Shown: positions 8,174-18,437, numbered from the stretch's first letter. The stretch: 64,000 bases of DNA from Microvirga sp. SRT01 (GCA_018139225.1 JAGSNX010000005.1:62001-126000), one strand, 5' to 3'. A program made the numbers and translations. Notes: generated by a model not told the origin, from the sequence alone.

Positions 8174-11100
8174 TGGCGTCGCAGACGACCTATGTCGAAC
8201 TTCAGGTGACGACCCACTTCTCGTTCCTGCGCGGCGCCTCCAGCCCGGACGAGCTGTTCGCCGCCGCCGCCCTGCTCGGCCATAGCGCGCTCGGGGTGGC
8301 CGACCTTGGCAGCGTTGCCGGACTGGTCCGGGCGTGGGAGGCTCAGAAGGCAACAGGCGTCAGGATGATCGCTGGCGCGCGCGTCGACCTCGACGATGGC
8401 CGTGCTCTTCTCCTCTACCCGACAGACAAGCCAGCCTGGTCTCGGCTTACCCGGCTGCTGACGCTCGGCAAGTCGCGCGCTGGCAAGGGCGGATGCACGC
8501 TTGGCTGGGATGACGTCGTCGAGTGGAGCGACGGGCTGATCGCCATTCTGCTGCCCGATCTGCCCGACGAAGTCACCTCCACCGGTTTGACCCAGCTACG
8601 CAGCGTCTTCGGGAGCCGCGGCTACTGCGCACTCGCATTCCGCCGCCGGCCTGACGACGCCATGCGCCTGCACGACCTTTCGCGCATGGCGGCTGACGCG
8701 GGCGTGGCCACAGTCGCGGTCGGTGACATCCTCTACCATGCACCCGATGCCCGCCTGCTCCAGGACGTGGTCACCGCCATCCGCGAGAAGTGCACCGTCG
8801 ACACGCTCGGCTACAGGCGGGAGCGCCATGCCGATCGGCATCTGAAAGCTCCCGAGGAGATGGAGCGCCGGTTCGCGGCCTATCCAGATGCGATCCGCGC
8901 GACCGCTGAGATCGCCCGCCGCTGTACCTTCGACCTGGGCGAACTCAGCTACCAGTATCCGCATGAGCGTGTGGTCGAGGGCATGACAGCGCAACAGGCG
9001 CTCGAGCACCTCACGGCGACCGCCGCCGAGCGTATGTTCCCGGACGGCCTGCCCGATCAGTATCGGACCCAGATCGCGCATGAGCTGCGGCTGATTGGCG
9101 AGCTCGGCTACGCGCCCTACTTCCTGACCGTCAACAGCATCGTTGCCGAGAGCCGGCGGCGCGGCATCCTGTGTCAGGGACGCGGCTCGGCGGCGAACAG
9201 CTGCGTGTGCTTCATGCTCGGGATCACCTCGATCGACCCCATCCAGCATGAGCTGCTGTTCGAACGCTTCGTATCGGGTGAGCGGCGCGAGCCGCCGGAC
9301 ATCGATGTCGACTTCGAGCATGAGCGGCGTGAAGAGATCATCCAGTGGATCTACGAGACCTATGGCCGCACGCGCGCGGCGCTGACCGCGGTCGTCACCC
9401 GCTACCGTGCCCGCGGTGCAGTCCGCGAGGTTGGCAAGGCGCTGGGGCTACCTGAAGACCTGACGAAGGCGCTTGCCGGGCTGGTATGGGGCTGGAGCCA
9501 GGAAGGTGTCGGCGAGAAGCAGGTCGAGCAGCTCAACCTCAACATGAACGACCGCCGGCTCCGGCTGGCGCTCGATCTTGCCCGCAAGCTGATCGGCACA
9601 CCGCGCCACCTGTCGCAGCATCCGGGCGGCTTTGTGCTCACCCACGACCGGCTCGACGACCTCGTGCCCATCGAACCTGCCGCCATGATCGATCGGCAGG
9701 TCATCGAGTGGGACAAGGACGACATCGATGCGCTGAAGTTCATGAAGGTCGACGTGCTCGGCCTGGGCATGCTCGGCTGCATGAACCGCGCCTTCAACAT
9801 GCTGGAGGAAGCCAAGGGCGTCCGCGTCGGAATGGCCGACCTTCAGGACGATGACCCCAACGTCTACGCCATGATCCAGAAGGCGGACACGCTCGGCACC
9901 TTCCAGATCGAGTCTCGCGCGCAGATGTCGATGCTGCCGCGCATGAAGCCGGCACGCTTTTATGACCTCGTCATCGAGGTGGCGATCGTGCGCCCGGGAC
10001 CGATCCAGGGTGACATGGTCCACCCCTATCTGCGCCGCCGTGAGGGGCGGGAGAAGCCGGACTATCCGCGTCCTGAACTGCGTGCCGTGCTCGAGAAGAC
10101 GCTCGGCGTGCCGCTGTTTCAGGAGCAGGCGATGAAGGTCGCGATCGTCGGCGCAGGGTTTACACCCGCCGAGGCGGACCAGCTGCGCCGTGCGATGGCG
10201 ACCTTCAAGTTCACCGGCGGCGTCAGCCACTTCTTCGAGAAGCTCGTCGGCGGGATGGTGGAACGCGGCTACCCGCGCGAGTTCGCCGAGCGCACCTTCA
10301 AGCAGATCGAGGGCTTTGGCAGCTACGGCTTTCCCGAGAGCCACGCCGCCAGCTTTGCCAAAATCGCGTACGCCAGCTGCTGGATGAAGCACCATCATCC
10401 CGACGTGTTCTGCGCAGCACTGCTCAATGCGCAGCCGATGGGCTTCTACGCGCCGGCGCAGGTGGTGCGCGACGCGCGTGACCACGGGGTCGAGGTGCGG
10501 CCTGCCTGCATCAATGCCAGCCGCTGGGACTGCACGCTGGAGCCGGGCCGTGGACGCTATCTGGCGGTGCGGCTCGGCCTGCGGCAGGTGCGTGGGCTCG
10601 CCAACGCGCATGGTGCCGCGATCGTCGCGGCACGTGGTGATACCCCCTTCGGCTCGGTTGAGGAAGTATGGCGGCGGGCCGGTGTTCCGCGGGCTGCGAT
10701 CGAGCGTCTTGCTGAAGCGGACGCCTTCAACAGCTTCGGCGAGGACCGCAGACAGGGGCTGTGGAAGGTGAAGGGATTAGGCGAAGCGCCTTTGCCTCTG
10801 TTTGCCGCCGCCGATGAGCGGGAGGCGCTATTCAGCCCCGAAGGGCTGGAGCCTGGCGTCGCGCTGCGACCGCTCTCCGATGGTCGGGAGGTGGTGGAGG
10901 ATTACCGCGCCTTGCAGCTGTCGCTGCGTGCGCATCCGCTCGCCTTCCTGCGCCAGGACCTTTCCCGCCGCGGCATCGTGCGCTGTTCCGACCTTGAGCA
11001 CATCAAGGACGGCCGCCATGTCGAGGTAGCCGGGATCATCCTCGTCCGTCAGAAGCCTGGTTCGGCAAAGGGCATCCTGTTCCTCACCATCGAGGACGAA

Positions 11101-11445
11101 ACCGGGATTGCTAACGGCATCCTCTGGCCGGACCGCTTCGAGGCGCAGCGGCGCACCGTCATGTCGGCGGCAATGATCAGCATGAAGGGGCGCGTGCAGA
11201 AAGAGGGACAGGTGATCCACGTCATCTGCGACCGGATCATCGATCAGGGGACGCTGCTGGCGCAGGTCGGTCAGATGGATTTCCCGCATACGACGGGTCG
11301 TGGCGATGGCGCTCGCCATGCTGGGGCGCCGGACCGCGGCGATGCCGGCTGGCGACCGGGGCCGCGCGACAGCTACTGGCCACCGCATGCTGCCGGTGCC
11401 GACCCGGAGGATGTGGTGCGCGTAAAGTCGCGCGACTTCCACTGA
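8173..11445 (+). CDS. dnaE2: DnaE2 error-prone DNA polymerase III alpha subunit
   Basis: 1090 aa, full length for DnaE2. The order is a PHP domain at the N-terminus ([20 protein letters not shown]), then the C-family polymerase core with [17 protein letters not shown] and [11 protein letters not shown] (catalytic acids), [27 protein letters not shown] and [17 protein letters not shown] helix-hairpin segments, and a C-terminal OB fold ([25 protein letters not shown]). DnaE2 with ImuA/ImuB does mutagenic bypass after damage. It is the last gene of the LexA-controlled cassette. Confidence 0.95.
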   Translation: MASQTTYVELQVTTHFSFLRGASSPDELFAAAALLGHSALGVADLGSVAGLVRAWEAQKATGVRMIAGARVDLDDGRALLLYPTDKPAWSRLTRLLTLGKSRAGKGGCTLGWDDVVEWSDGLIAILLPDLPDEVTSTGLTQLRSVFGSRGYCALAFRRRPDDAMRLHDLSRMAADAGVATVAVGDILYHAPDARLLQDVVTAIREKCTVDTLGYRRERHADRHLKAPEEMERRFAAYPDAIRATAEIARRCTFDLGELSYQYPHERVVEGMTAQQALEHLTATAAERMFPDGLPDQYRTQIAHELRLIGELGYAPYFLTVNSIVAESRRRGILCQGRGSAANSCVCFMLGITSIDPIQHELLFERFVSGERREPPDIDVDFEHERREEIIQWIYETYGRTRAALTAVVTRYRARGAVREVGKALGLPEDLTKALAGLVWGWSQEGVGEKQVEQLNLNMNDRRLRLALDLARKLIGTPRHLSQHPGGFVLTHDRLDDLVPIEPAAMIDRQVIEWDKDDIDALKFMKVDVLGLGMLGCMNRAFNMLEEAKGVRVGMADLQDDDPNVYAMIQKADTLGTFQIESRAQMSMLPRMKPARFYDLVIEVAIVRPGPIQGDMVHPYLRRREGREKPDYPRPELRAVLEKTLGVPLFQEQAMKVAIVGAGFTPAEADQLRRAMATFKFTGGVSHFFEKLVGGMVERGYPREFAERTFKQIEGFGSYGFPESHAASFAKIAYASCWMKHHHPDVFCAALLNAQPMGFYAPAQVVRDARDHGVEVRPACINASRWDCTLEPGRGRYLAVRLGLRQVRGLANAHGAAIVAARGDTPFGSVEEVWRRAGVPRAAIERLAEADAFNSFGEDRRQGLWKVKGLGEAPLPLFAAADEREALFSPEGLEPGVALRPLSDGREVVEDYRALQLSLRAHPLAFLRQDLSRRGIVRCSDLEHIKDGRHVEVAGIILVRQKPGSAKGILFLTIEDETGIANGILWPDRFEAQRRTVMSAAMISMKGRVQKEGQVIHVICDRIIDQGTLLAQVGQMDFPHTTGRGDGARHAGAPDRGDAGWRPGPRDSYWPPHAAGADPEDVVRVKSRDFH

Positions 11446-11449
11446 ACGC

Positions 11450-11707
11450 ATGTCCCGGCATCAGCGGATTATCATCGACCTTGCGCTTCACGTCCTGCGC
11501 GCCGCCGCGGCAAGATCGGGCAAGGGCAAGGTAGACACGGTAGAGGTGCGGCTCGCGCTCCGGTGCCTCCTAACGCACTGCCCGGAGCGGTGGCCCCTCG
11601 ACATGTTCTGGAGCTCGGCTGCCACCGACCATGACATTGGGCGCGCGCAGGGTTGCACGGCTGCATACAACGGGATTGTTCGCCAGCTGCGGGAAACCAC
11701 GACCTAG
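11450..11707 (+). CDS. Small hypothetical protein downstream of dnaE2
   Basis: 85 aa, starting four bases after the dnaE2 stop, so it is probably the last cistron of the SOS transcript. The sequence is mostly helical (IIIDLALHVLRAAAARSG, TVEVRLALRCLLTHCPERW) and has no domain I can name. The size, position and codon use support a real gene. No function is proposed. Confidence 0.6.
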   Translation: MSRHQRIIIDLALHVLRAAAARSGKGKVDTVEVRLALRCLLTHCPERWPLDMFWSSAATDHDIGRAQGCTAAYNGIVRQLRETTT

Positions 11708-11857
11708 TCGCTCGACTTCAGCGCGCACCAGAGCGACAGGATGCTCGACTCGGATGCGCAGCGGGAGCGCACGAGCCAGAGCCCTGATCGGCGTGACCGA
11801 CAGGGCTGCCGGTGGTGGCAGCGGCACTGGAGCCGCTGCGAGCCAAGGAACACCACC

Positions 11858-12376
11858 ATGCCAAAACTCAGCGACACGCAGGCCATCCTGCTGACCCATG
11901 CAGCGCAGAACGACACCGCCAGCCTCTATCCCCTGCCGCAGACGCTGCGCCGCGGCGGCGGCATCACCAGGGCTATCGGCGCACTGGTGAGCGCCGGCTA
12001 CGCTGACGAGCGCGAGGCCCGCGACGCGGATGCGGTGCACCGCACCGACGCTGATGTTCGCTACGGCGTCTACGTCACCGCGTCGGGGCTCGCCGCCATC
12101 GGCATTGTCGATGGCGAGCAAGGCGATGCGGCCCAGCCACCCTCGCCTGATCCAGTGGCTACTGCGTCTCGGGTCACCAAAGCCAGCACGGTGGTGGCAC
12201 TGCTGTCGCAGCCTGCGGGCGCAACGCTGCCGGAGCTGATCACCGCCACCGGCTGGCTGCCGCACACCACCCGCGCTGCACTCACGGGCCTGCGCAAGAG
12301 GGGCCACATCATCGTGCGGCACAGCCGCGATGGCGCGACCTGCTACCGCATCGACGCTGCGGCGGCCGCAGCATGA
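11858..12376 (+). CDS. DUF3489 domain protein
   Basis: 172 aa from the ATG at 11858, with AAGGAAC upstream. The N-terminal half contains MPKLSDTQAILLTHAAQND and a basic repeat-like segment. The C-terminal half is the DUF3489 winged-helix-like block: SKASTVVALL-type start, PAGATLPELITATGWLPHTT, ALTGLRKRGHII. It is the first gene of a tightly overlapping triad with DUF2924 and a large serine recombinase, an arrangement common in alphaproteobacteria. It may bind DNA for the recombinase; that is inference. Confidence 0.82.
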   Translation: MPKLSDTQAILLTHAAQNDTASLYPLPQTLRRGGGITRAIGALVSAGYADEREARDADAVHRTDADVRYGVYVTASGLAAIGIVDGEQGDAAQPPSPDPVATASRVTKASTVVALLSQPAGATLPELITATGWLPHTTRAALTGLRKRGHIIVRHSRDGATCYRIDAAAAAA

Positions 12377-12786
12377 GCGCTGTCGAGGCGGAGATCGCCG
12401 CGCTGGAGGCGCTGTCCTCGGCTGTCCTGCGCGAGCGGTGGTCGGCGCTGACCGGCAGCCCGGTGCCGCGGATCAGCCCGAAGCTGCTGCGGCTGGCGCT
12501 TGCGTGGGAGCTGCAGGCGCGCAGCTTCGGCGGCCTGTCGCGGGCGACCACGCGCACGCTCGACCAGCTCGGCCGCGGCGAGACGCTGACCGCCCCTGCC
12601 CGGCCCGGCATGCGGCTGGTGCGCGAGTGGCAGGGCCGCGTGCATGTGGTGACGGTGGGCGAGGATCAGGTCGTCCGCTGGGAGGAGCGGCCATACCGCT
12701 CGCTGAGCGAGGTCGCCCGCGCGATCACCGGCACCCGCTGGTCCGGACCTGCCTTCTTCGGCCTGAAGAAGAAGGTCGCGGCATGA
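12373..12786 (+). CDS. DUF2924 domain protein
   Basis: 137 aa, ATG overlapping the DUF3489 stop (ATGA). The family blocks are visible: LEALSSAVLRERWSALTG, LLRLALAWELQARSFGGLS, PGMRLVREWQGRVHVV and a C-terminal YRSLSEVARAITGTRWSGP followed by FFGLK. DUF2924 proteins almost always precede a site-specific serine recombinase and are probably its partners, possibly directionality or DNA-binding factors. The last residues overlap the recombinase start, so the three are co-translated. Confidence 0.87.
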   Translation: MSAVEAEIAALEALSSAVLRERWSALTGSPVPRISPKLLRLALAWELQARSFGGLSRATTRTLDQLGRGETLTAPARPGMRLVREWQGRVHVVTVGEDQVVRWEERPYRSLSEVARAITGTRWSGPAFFGLKKKVAA

Positions 12787-14468
12787 AGCCTGTCCTGAGC
12801 AGAGCCGCGACCACGGTCCGCTGTGCGATCTACACGCGCAAGTCGAGCGAGGAGGGTCTGGAGCAGGACTTCAACTCGCTCGATGCGCAGAGAGAGGCGT
12901 GCAGCGCCTACATCCTCAGCCAGGCCAGCGAAGGCTGGCTGCTGAGCCCCAGCCGCTATGACGATGGCGGCATCTCGGGCGGGACGCTCGCCCGCCCTGC
13001 CCTGCAGCGGCTGCTGGCCGATGTCGCAGGCGGCGAGATCGACATCATCGTCGTCTACAAGGTCGACCGGCTGACGCGCTCGCTGCTCGACTTCTCGAAA
13101 CTGGTGGAGGCCTTTGATGCCGCCGGCACCAGCTTTGTCTCGGTCACCCAGTCGTTCAACACCACCACCAGCATGGGGCGGCTTACCCTCAACATGCTGC
13201 TCTCCTTTGCCCAGTTCGAGCGGGAGGTCACCGCCGAGCGCATCCGCGACAAGATCGCCGCCTCCAAGGCCCGGGGCATGTGGATGGGTGGTACGCCGCC
13301 GCTCGGCTACGCGCCTGATGGACGATCCCTCAGAATCGTCGAGGAGCATGCCGCCATTATCCGGCAGATTTACACGCGGTATCTGGCGCTTGGCTCGGTG
13401 CGCAGCCTGTCCGAGGAGCTGGAACGCACCAATATTGGCGCGCCGGTCCGCACCACCCTCGGTGGCAAGGCCTTCGGCGGTGTCCGCTTCTCGCGTGGCA
13501 ACCTCTACTCGATCCTGCGCTGTGCGACATACGTCGGCGAGATCAACCATCAGGGACGGGTTCACGCCGGCCTCCATCCGCCGATCATCGCGCGCGACGT
13601 TTGGGAGGCGGTGCAGGCAAAGCTCACCGACAACCGCCAGGGCGAGCAGCGTCGCGGTGGCCGGGCAGCCGCCAGCCTGCTCGCCGGCCGCGTCGTGGAT
13701 GCGCAAGGGCGGCCGCTGGTCGCCACCCATGCCGCCAAGGGGAAGGCCCGCTACCGCTACTATGTCAGTCGTGATCTGCAGACCGGCTCCAGCGACACCG
13801 GGCTGCGCATTCCCGCCACAGAGCTGGAGGCGGCCGTCACCCGGCGGATCGCCGAGCTGTTTGCCGATCCGGTCGCGCTTGCTGCTGCCGCACAGCTCGA
13901 GCTGAAGCCGGACAGCTTTGCCGCCGCCGCAGCGAACGCCGACGCGATTGCGACGGGTGCGCCGGCTATCCTGAAGGATGCTGCCCGCAGCATTGTCACC
14001 TTGGTGCAGATCCATGACGGGCGCATCGATCTGGTTTGCAATGCTGCAGCCATTGCTGCGGTCCTTCAACTCACCAGCAACGCCACCACAGTAGAATGCA
14101 TCACCATCCGCTCGGAGGTGCGGCTCACCCGCTCAGGACGTGTCATGCGGCTGGTGCATGCCAGTGGCAGCGGCGTGACCGCGACCGCCAACGGATCGCT
14201 CGTCCGCCTCATCCTCAAGGCGCGCCGCTGGTGGAGCATCCTCAAGGCTGGCGAGCTTGATGTCACCACGCTCGCTGCCCGCGAGAACGTGCAGGCAGGC
14301 TATGTCACGCGCGTGCTGCGGCTGGCGTTTCTGGCACCGGCAGTGGTCGAGGCGATCCTTGCCGGCAACGTCAGGACTGGTGTCGATGGAGCAGCGCTGA
14401 CCGCCACCGGCGCAGTGCCGGTGCTCTGGGCTGAGCAGGTGACGACGCTGCTGCCGAAACAACGCTGA
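12783..14468 (+). CDS. Large serine recombinase
   Basis: 561 aa. The N-terminal resolvase domain has Ser21 in YTRKSSEEG as the nucleophile, DGGISGGTLARPALQRLL and VYKVDRLTRSL. A recombinase domain (GYAPDGRSLRIVEEHAAIIR) and a zinc-ribbon-like region with LLAGRV and ARYRYYVSRDLQ follow, then a C-terminal extension ending in KQR. Start overlaps the DUF2924 stop. It resembles phage-type large serine integrases, yet no phage genes or att repeats were seen beside it, so what it recombines is unclear. Confidence 0.9.
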   Translation: MKPVLSRAATTVRCAIYTRKSSEEGLEQDFNSLDAQREACSAYILSQASEGWLLSPSRYDDGGISGGTLARPALQRLLADVAGGEIDIIVVYKVDRLTRSLLDFSKLVEAFDAAGTSFVSVTQSFNTTTSMGRLTLNMLLSFAQFEREVTAERIRDKIAASKARGMWMGGTPPLGYAPDGRSLRIVEEHAAIIRQIYTRYLALGSVRSLSEELERTNIGAPVRTTLGGKAFGGVRFSRGNLYSILRCATYVGEINHQGRVHAGLHPPIIARDVWEAVQAKLTDNRQGEQRRGGRAAASLLAGRVVDAQGRPLVATHAAKGKARYRYYVSRDLQTGSSDTGLRIPATELEAAVTRRIAELFADPVALAAAAQLELKPDSFAAAAANADAIATGAPAILKDAARSIVTLVQIHDGRIDLVCNAAAIAAVLQLTSNATTVECITIRSEVRLTRSGRVMRLVHASGSGVTATANGSLVRLILKARRWWSILKAGELDVTTLAARENVQAGYVTRVLRLAFLAPAVVEAILAGNVRTGVDGAALTATGAVPVLWAEQVTTLLPKQR

Positions 14469-14493
14469 TCCACCGTCAGGCCTGAGGACGACC

Positions 14494-14964
14494 TCAGCTC
14501 CCAGTAAGCCGGTAAAGGCAGGCTTTCAGACGCCGGTCCGCCGCGATTTCATCCTGACGATTGGCTTCAACCGCCAGCACAATGTCATCCAGGCCGAGTT
14601 CGGTGGCCAGCCGTAGCGCCGTTTCCGACGACACGATCTCTGCTGCCTTCGCCTTTCGGATCGCCCCCGTCAGCGCGATGTCGAGCAGTCGGCCGCGCTG
14701 CGTCTGACTCGCGTCGCGCTCGGCGTCGTCCAGAATGCCGTTCATCCACAGATTGGAAGGCCCTTCCATGTCGCCACCGGCCCTCAGCAGGCGCTCAGCC
14801 TGAGCAGCAGCAGTTGCAGCTTCGGTGCGAAGACACTCGGCGAGTACGGCATCAGAGCACCCTGATGCGATAGCAGGCAGCCTTCGCACCTGATCCAACT
14901 TGCCCGCATGGAGATCCTGGAGCGCCACGTGCAGAAGCGCCGCTGCGGAAGATGTAGTTGTCAT
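14494..14964 (-). CDS. Ferritin-like DUF892 (YciE/YciF) family protein
   Basis: 156 aa from the ATG at 14964, which has GGACAGGA just upstream; an earlier in-frame ATG at 15015 lacks one. The helical pattern fits the family: LLHVALQDLHAGKLDQVRRLP, a second helix with AEAQAERLL-like residues, MNGILDDAERDASQ and LGLDDIVLAVEANRQDE. The family forms four-helix bundles and is stress-induced in enterobacteria. Metal ligands are not clearly conserved here. It is a single gene, convergent with the recombinase. Confidence 0.65.
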   Translation of the reverse strand: MTTTSSAAALLHVALQDLHAGKLDQVRRLPAIASGCSDAVLAECLRTEAATAAAQAERLLRAGGDMEGPSNLWMNGILDDAERDASQTQRGRLLDIALTGAIRKAKAAEIVSSETALRLATELGLDDIVLAVEANRQDEIAADRRLKACLYRLTGS

Positions 14965-15188
14965 TCCTGTCCAGCGTGCAGAGGAAACGGCGGTTCCGCG
15001 TAAGGTGACCGCCACCCCCCATACGGGAAGACCAGCGACGCGATCAGTCGCTGACAGGACGCATGATTGATCATGAAATCGGGATGGCGGACCATCGAAG
15101 GCGGTAGCGATTATGGCGCCTGTTCAGCGGACGTTAGGGCGGACAGCGCGAGCGGAGGCCAGCCCGACTGACAGAAGAGAACAGCCGC

Positions 15189-15878
15189 ATGTCCCAGCCT
15201 TCCCGCAGATCACTGCTTCTCGGTGCAGCGTTGATGGCCCCGCTGCTCGCTCTGCCAGCCTGCGTCACAGGCGGACCGGGTGGAGGTTTGACCGAGGGTC
15301 TGCGACGCCTGTTGGAGATCTCCAGCCAGCGTGCGCTTGCCCGGCTGGCAACATCAAACGGCTACCTGAACGATCCCGCTGCGCGCATTACACTTCCAGG
15401 TGGAAGCAGCGATCGTTCTGCCGCCGTTCTCGGTGCCCTGTTGCGATCGGCACCGGTGCAGCGTGAACTGACGCTGGCGATCAACCGCGCCGCGGGCGAA
15501 GCTGCGGATCGCGCCGCGCCGCTTGTTTATGACTCGATCCAGTCCCTCACCTTTTCGGATGCACTCGGCATCGTTCGCGGCGGGCCGACCGCCGCCACCT
15601 CCTACCTTGAACGATCCATCGGCGCTCAGATCATCGATGCGATGTTCCCCGAGATTGGTGAGGCACTCCGGCAGATCGGAGGCGGGTCGATCCTCGGGCC
15701 GGTCCTTGGCGCCGCGACCGGCATCGACATACCCGCGATTCAGCGCGCTGTGACCAGCCAGGCTTCACAAGGGCTCTGGCGTGCGATTGGCCGGGAAGAA
15801 GCTGCCATTCGCGCCGTACCTGCGCGTGCAGGCGATCCGCTTGTCGAGGCGATACTGACCGGTCGAATACCAGGCTAG
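15189..15878 (+). CDS. DUF4197 family lipoprotein
   Basis: 229 aa. MSQPSRRSLLLGAALMAPLL followed by the lipobox LPAC marks a lipoprotein signal peptide with Cys25 lipidated. The mature part has the DUF4197 pattern: GLTEGLRRLLEISSQRA, NDPAARITLPGG and a long helical bundle with LTFSDALGIVRGGPTAATSY, the most conserved block. It is probably periplasmic, anchored in the outer or inner membrane. The family has no established biochemical role. Confidence 0.85.
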   Translation: MSQPSRRSLLLGAALMAPLLALPACVTGGPGGGLTEGLRRLLEISSQRALARLATSNGYLNDPAARITLPGGSSDRSAAVLGALLRSAPVQRELTLAINRAAGEAADRAAPLVYDSIQSLTFSDALGIVRGGPTAATSYLERSIGAQIIDAMFPEIGEALRQIGGGSILGPVLGAATGIDIPAIQRAVTSQASQGLWRAIGREEAAIRAVPARAGDPLVEAILTGRIPG

Positions 15879-15933
15879 GCTTGGGCCAGCGTTCGTCCCA
15901 GCATCAATTTGCGAGAGGTGTTGGTGCCGATCA

Positions 15934-16144
15934 TGGCATCCGAAGCAGAACAGTACCGTCAGAGGGCCGAGGAGCAGCGCAAGGAAGCCGGGACGGCAAC
16001 CCTCGCTAAGTCCGTGCCCGAGCGTTGCATGCGGCGGAGCGCTGGACCCTGATGGCAGAACAGGCCGAGCGGTCGTCAGCCGCAACCCTCAGGCGCGACG
16101 CAAATAAGGCGGTTCGCGATGCAGAACGAGAAGCGCGGGGCTGA
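15934..16144 (+). pseudogene. Small hypothetical gene with a frameshift
   Basis: The ATG at 15934 opens MASEAEQYRQRAEEQRKEAG and then shifts near 16010 to a frame ending ALHAAERWTLMAEQAER and the TGA at 16142-16144. Joined, it gives a charged helical protein of about 70 aa of a kind common in sphingomonads. The one-base shift could be real or a sequence error. Function unknown. Confidence 0.5.
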
Positions 16145-16145
16145 C

Positions 16146-17459
16146 TTAGCTCGCCGAAACACTTCGCTCTGCAGGCCCCTGTAACCCGGGCGGGGGCACG
16201 CCATTCGCATCGGGATCCACGCCACGCCGTTTGTCCAGTGAACGCATGATGGGCGTCACGGTCAGACCATGCAGGAGCACAGAAACCAGCACCACCAGCC
16301 CGACAATGCACCAGAGGCGTTCTGCGTTTGCCACGTCCATATGGTTGATGCCGTAGGCCAGATAGTAGATCGAGCCGACCCCGCGAATGCCAAAGAAGGC
16401 GAGGGTCATTTTCTCGCCCTGATCGGCTCGGTAGCCGAGCAGGGCAAGCCAGCCTGTCACCGGGCGCACGATCAGCAGAATGACCAGCGTTACGCCAGCG
16501 TCTGTCCACGTGACGGGCGCCAGCAATCCGCTGACCAGAGCACCACCAAACAGGATCAGCAGCACCATCATGGCCAGCCGCTCGATCTGCTCAGTAATCG
16601 CGTGCATGTCTGCCTGGAACTCATGCTCGCGGTGCGTGTGTCGGACGGTGAGCGCGGTGACGAAGACGGCCAGAAAACCATACACATGCATGATCTCCGT
16701 CAAACCGTAGGAGACGAAGGTCGCCGAGAGCGCGATCAGGCCGTCGCCGGTCCGTGCAAGCTTGGTCTCGGCCGGAACATGGAAGGTCAGCCAGCCAAAG
16801 ACGCGGCCGACGATCCAGCCGCCGGCGATGCCTCCTCCGATTTCCCATAACACCCGGTAGGTCAGCCACTCCCCCAGCCATGGCTTGCCTGCCGGTAGCG
16901 CGACTGCCAGCAGGATGGCCAGGTGCACAAATGGAAAGGCCGCCCCGTCGTTGAGGCCGGCTTCGGAGGTGAGGCCGAAGCGCACCTCATCCTCGTCCCC
17001 TGTCTTGGGTGGGCCAACCTGAACGTCCGACGCCAACACGGGATCAGTCGGCGCAAGGCTGGCTGCAAGCAACAGGGCTACGGCCCAGCTTAAGCCAAGC
17101 GCCCACCACGTCAGCAGTGTAATCGCGAGAATGCCGAGCGGCATGGTGATCGCCAGAAGTCGCCAGGTGATCGACCAGCGTCGCCAGCCGAAGACCCGAT
17201 CGATTTTCAGGCCGGCGCCCATCAGCGCGATGATGACCACAAATTCGGCAAAGCGCTCGGTTATTTCCGGGTAGCGCACCGGCAGTGGCCGCAATGTTAC
17301 CTGCGGCAGGAGGAAGATAGCGGCGCCAATGCCAATACAGACAATTGGCAGCGACAGCGGCAGCCGCCTGAGCGCAAGTGGCAGCCACGCCACCAGAGCG
17401 ATCAGCAGGCCGGCACCAGTCATGATGAGGATGTAAGGTTCAGGCGAGAAGGACGGCAT
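16146..17459 (-). CDS. Na+/H+ antiporter, CPA1/NhaP type
   Basis: 437 aa integral membrane protein with about 12 hydrophobic segments. The ion-binding helices are recognisable: LAPTDPVLASDVQVGPP and TSEAGLNDGAAFPFVHLA, the latter holding the Asn-Asp pair used in proton-coupled exchange. FFGIRGVGSIYYLAYG is the conserved later helix. The C-terminal tail is short, with no TrkA domain. It acts in the inner membrane in pH and sodium homeostasis. It stands alone, divergent from the next gene. Confidence 0.92.
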   Translation of the reverse strand: MPSFSPEPYILIMTGAGLLIALVAWLPLALRRLPLSLPIVCIGIGAAIFLLPQVTLRPLPVRYPEITERFAEFVVIIALMGAGLKIDRVFGWRRWSITWRLLAITMPLGILAITLLTWWALGLSWAVALLLAASLAPTDPVLASDVQVGPPKTGDEDEVRFGLTSEAGLNDGAAFPFVHLAILLAVALPAGKPWLGEWLTYRVLWEIGGGIAGGWIVGRVFGWLTFHVPAETKLARTGDGLIALSATFVSYGLTEIMHVYGFLAVFVTALTVRHTHREHEFQADMHAITEQIERLAMMVLLILFGGALVSGLLAPVTWTDAGVTLVILLIVRPVTGWLALLGYRADQGEKMTLAFFGIRGVGSIYYLAYGINHMDVANAERLWCIVGLVVLVSVLLHGLTVTPIMRSLDKRRGVDPDANGVPPPGLQGPAERSVSAS

Positions 17460-17585
17460 GTGCCCTTAACGGCCGCACGCTGCGGGCGGACCCACCATCA
17501 ATGCACAGACGACGCGTTGGGGTACCGCTCGTCTGCGTGTCTCCGTGACTCACAAGGCGTATTCAGAAGCGCTTCTGTTCCCCCT

Positions 17586-18437
17586 ATGTCCTACAACCCT
17601 TTGGATGTGCCACATGGACCTGCCGAGTCGAACAGGTTGAGAAACATGGGTGTTTTGCAGAAGAGCTGGCCTGAGGGCCTGAGTGACGAGGAGGCCCTGC
17701 AGCGGCTTCAGACACTGTGCCTGGGCGCATGCGACGGCATCCAAGATCTCGCTGATGACGCGAGGTACAAGGCGCTACGCCGTGCACTGCTGGCCCGCGT
17801 AGACCTGCGGCCGCTCGCTCCCTCGTTCATCGCTGCGCAGCCCGGCCTCGAAGCGTTTGTTCGCCACATCCGCGAAACGAAGGATCGGGCAGCCCGCCGG
17901 GACAGGGTGCGGCAGGAGTTCCTGCCGCTCTGGAACGAGATCAGGGGAGACGAGCCAATCAGCTCGGCCGCGTGGACGGGCCGGCCTGCCCGGCATGAAC
18001 AGGCCGCGATCGTTCAGGCCCTTGCCCCAATTGCACTCGAAGCAGTGCAGCGTCTGATCGACGACGAGGAACGCGCCCTCGGCAACGGCGGCCCGGTCGA
18101 TACGGATCGTGCTGTCGCGCTCCAGCAGCTCAGGGCCCTTCATGACGCGCTTGGCCAGCTAATTATGTGCGTGGAGCGCGAGCAGCCGCTGACCACGGCA
18201 CTGTCGCGACTGCAGGCCATCAGACAGGAAGCCAAGATCACATTCGGCAGGCTGGTGACTGCACTGCCCGTCACGACGTCGGCCTTGATGGCGTTCGGCA
18301 GCGTCGTCGGCATTGCCGAGATCTTCGTTGGCAACGTCGTCATTTCCGTTGCGGCCGGAGCCATGGCCGGAAACACGGTTAAGGACGCCATGCTCAAGAA
18401 GGATGCGACAGCATCATCAGCCGCCGGAAGACAATAG
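17586..18437 (+). CDS. Hypothetical protein with two C-terminal membrane segments
   Basis: 283 aa from the ATG at 17586; codons upstream in frame look non-coding. The first 210 residues are soluble and helix-rich (SDEEALQRLQTLCLGACDG, QQLRALHDALGQLI). Two hydrophobic stretches follow near residues 233-275 (ALPVTTSALMAFGSVVGIAE, then NVVISVAAGAMAG), and the protein ends in a charged tail. I do not recognise a family. The layout suggests a cytoplasmic domain anchored by a C-terminal hairpin. Confidence 0.65.
   Translation: MSYNPLDVPHGPAESNRLRNMGVLQKSWPEGLSDEEALQRLQTLCLGACDGIQDLADDARYKALRRALLARVDLRPLAPSFIAAQPGLEAFVRHIRETKDRAARRDRVRQEFLPLWNEIRGDEPISSAAWTGRPARHEQAAIVQALAPIALEAVQRLIDDEERALGNGGPVDTDRAVALQQLRALHDALGQLIMCVEREQPLTTALSRLQAIRQEAKITFGRLVTALPVTTSALMAFGSVVGIAEIFVGNVVISVAAGAMAGNTVKDAMLKKDATASSAAGRQ

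Noticed and set aside
9448..10611. 387-codon minus-strand open frame inside dnaE2
   Set aside because: It lies wholly under dnaE2, which has intact polymerase motifs; no family features are seen in the antisense frame.
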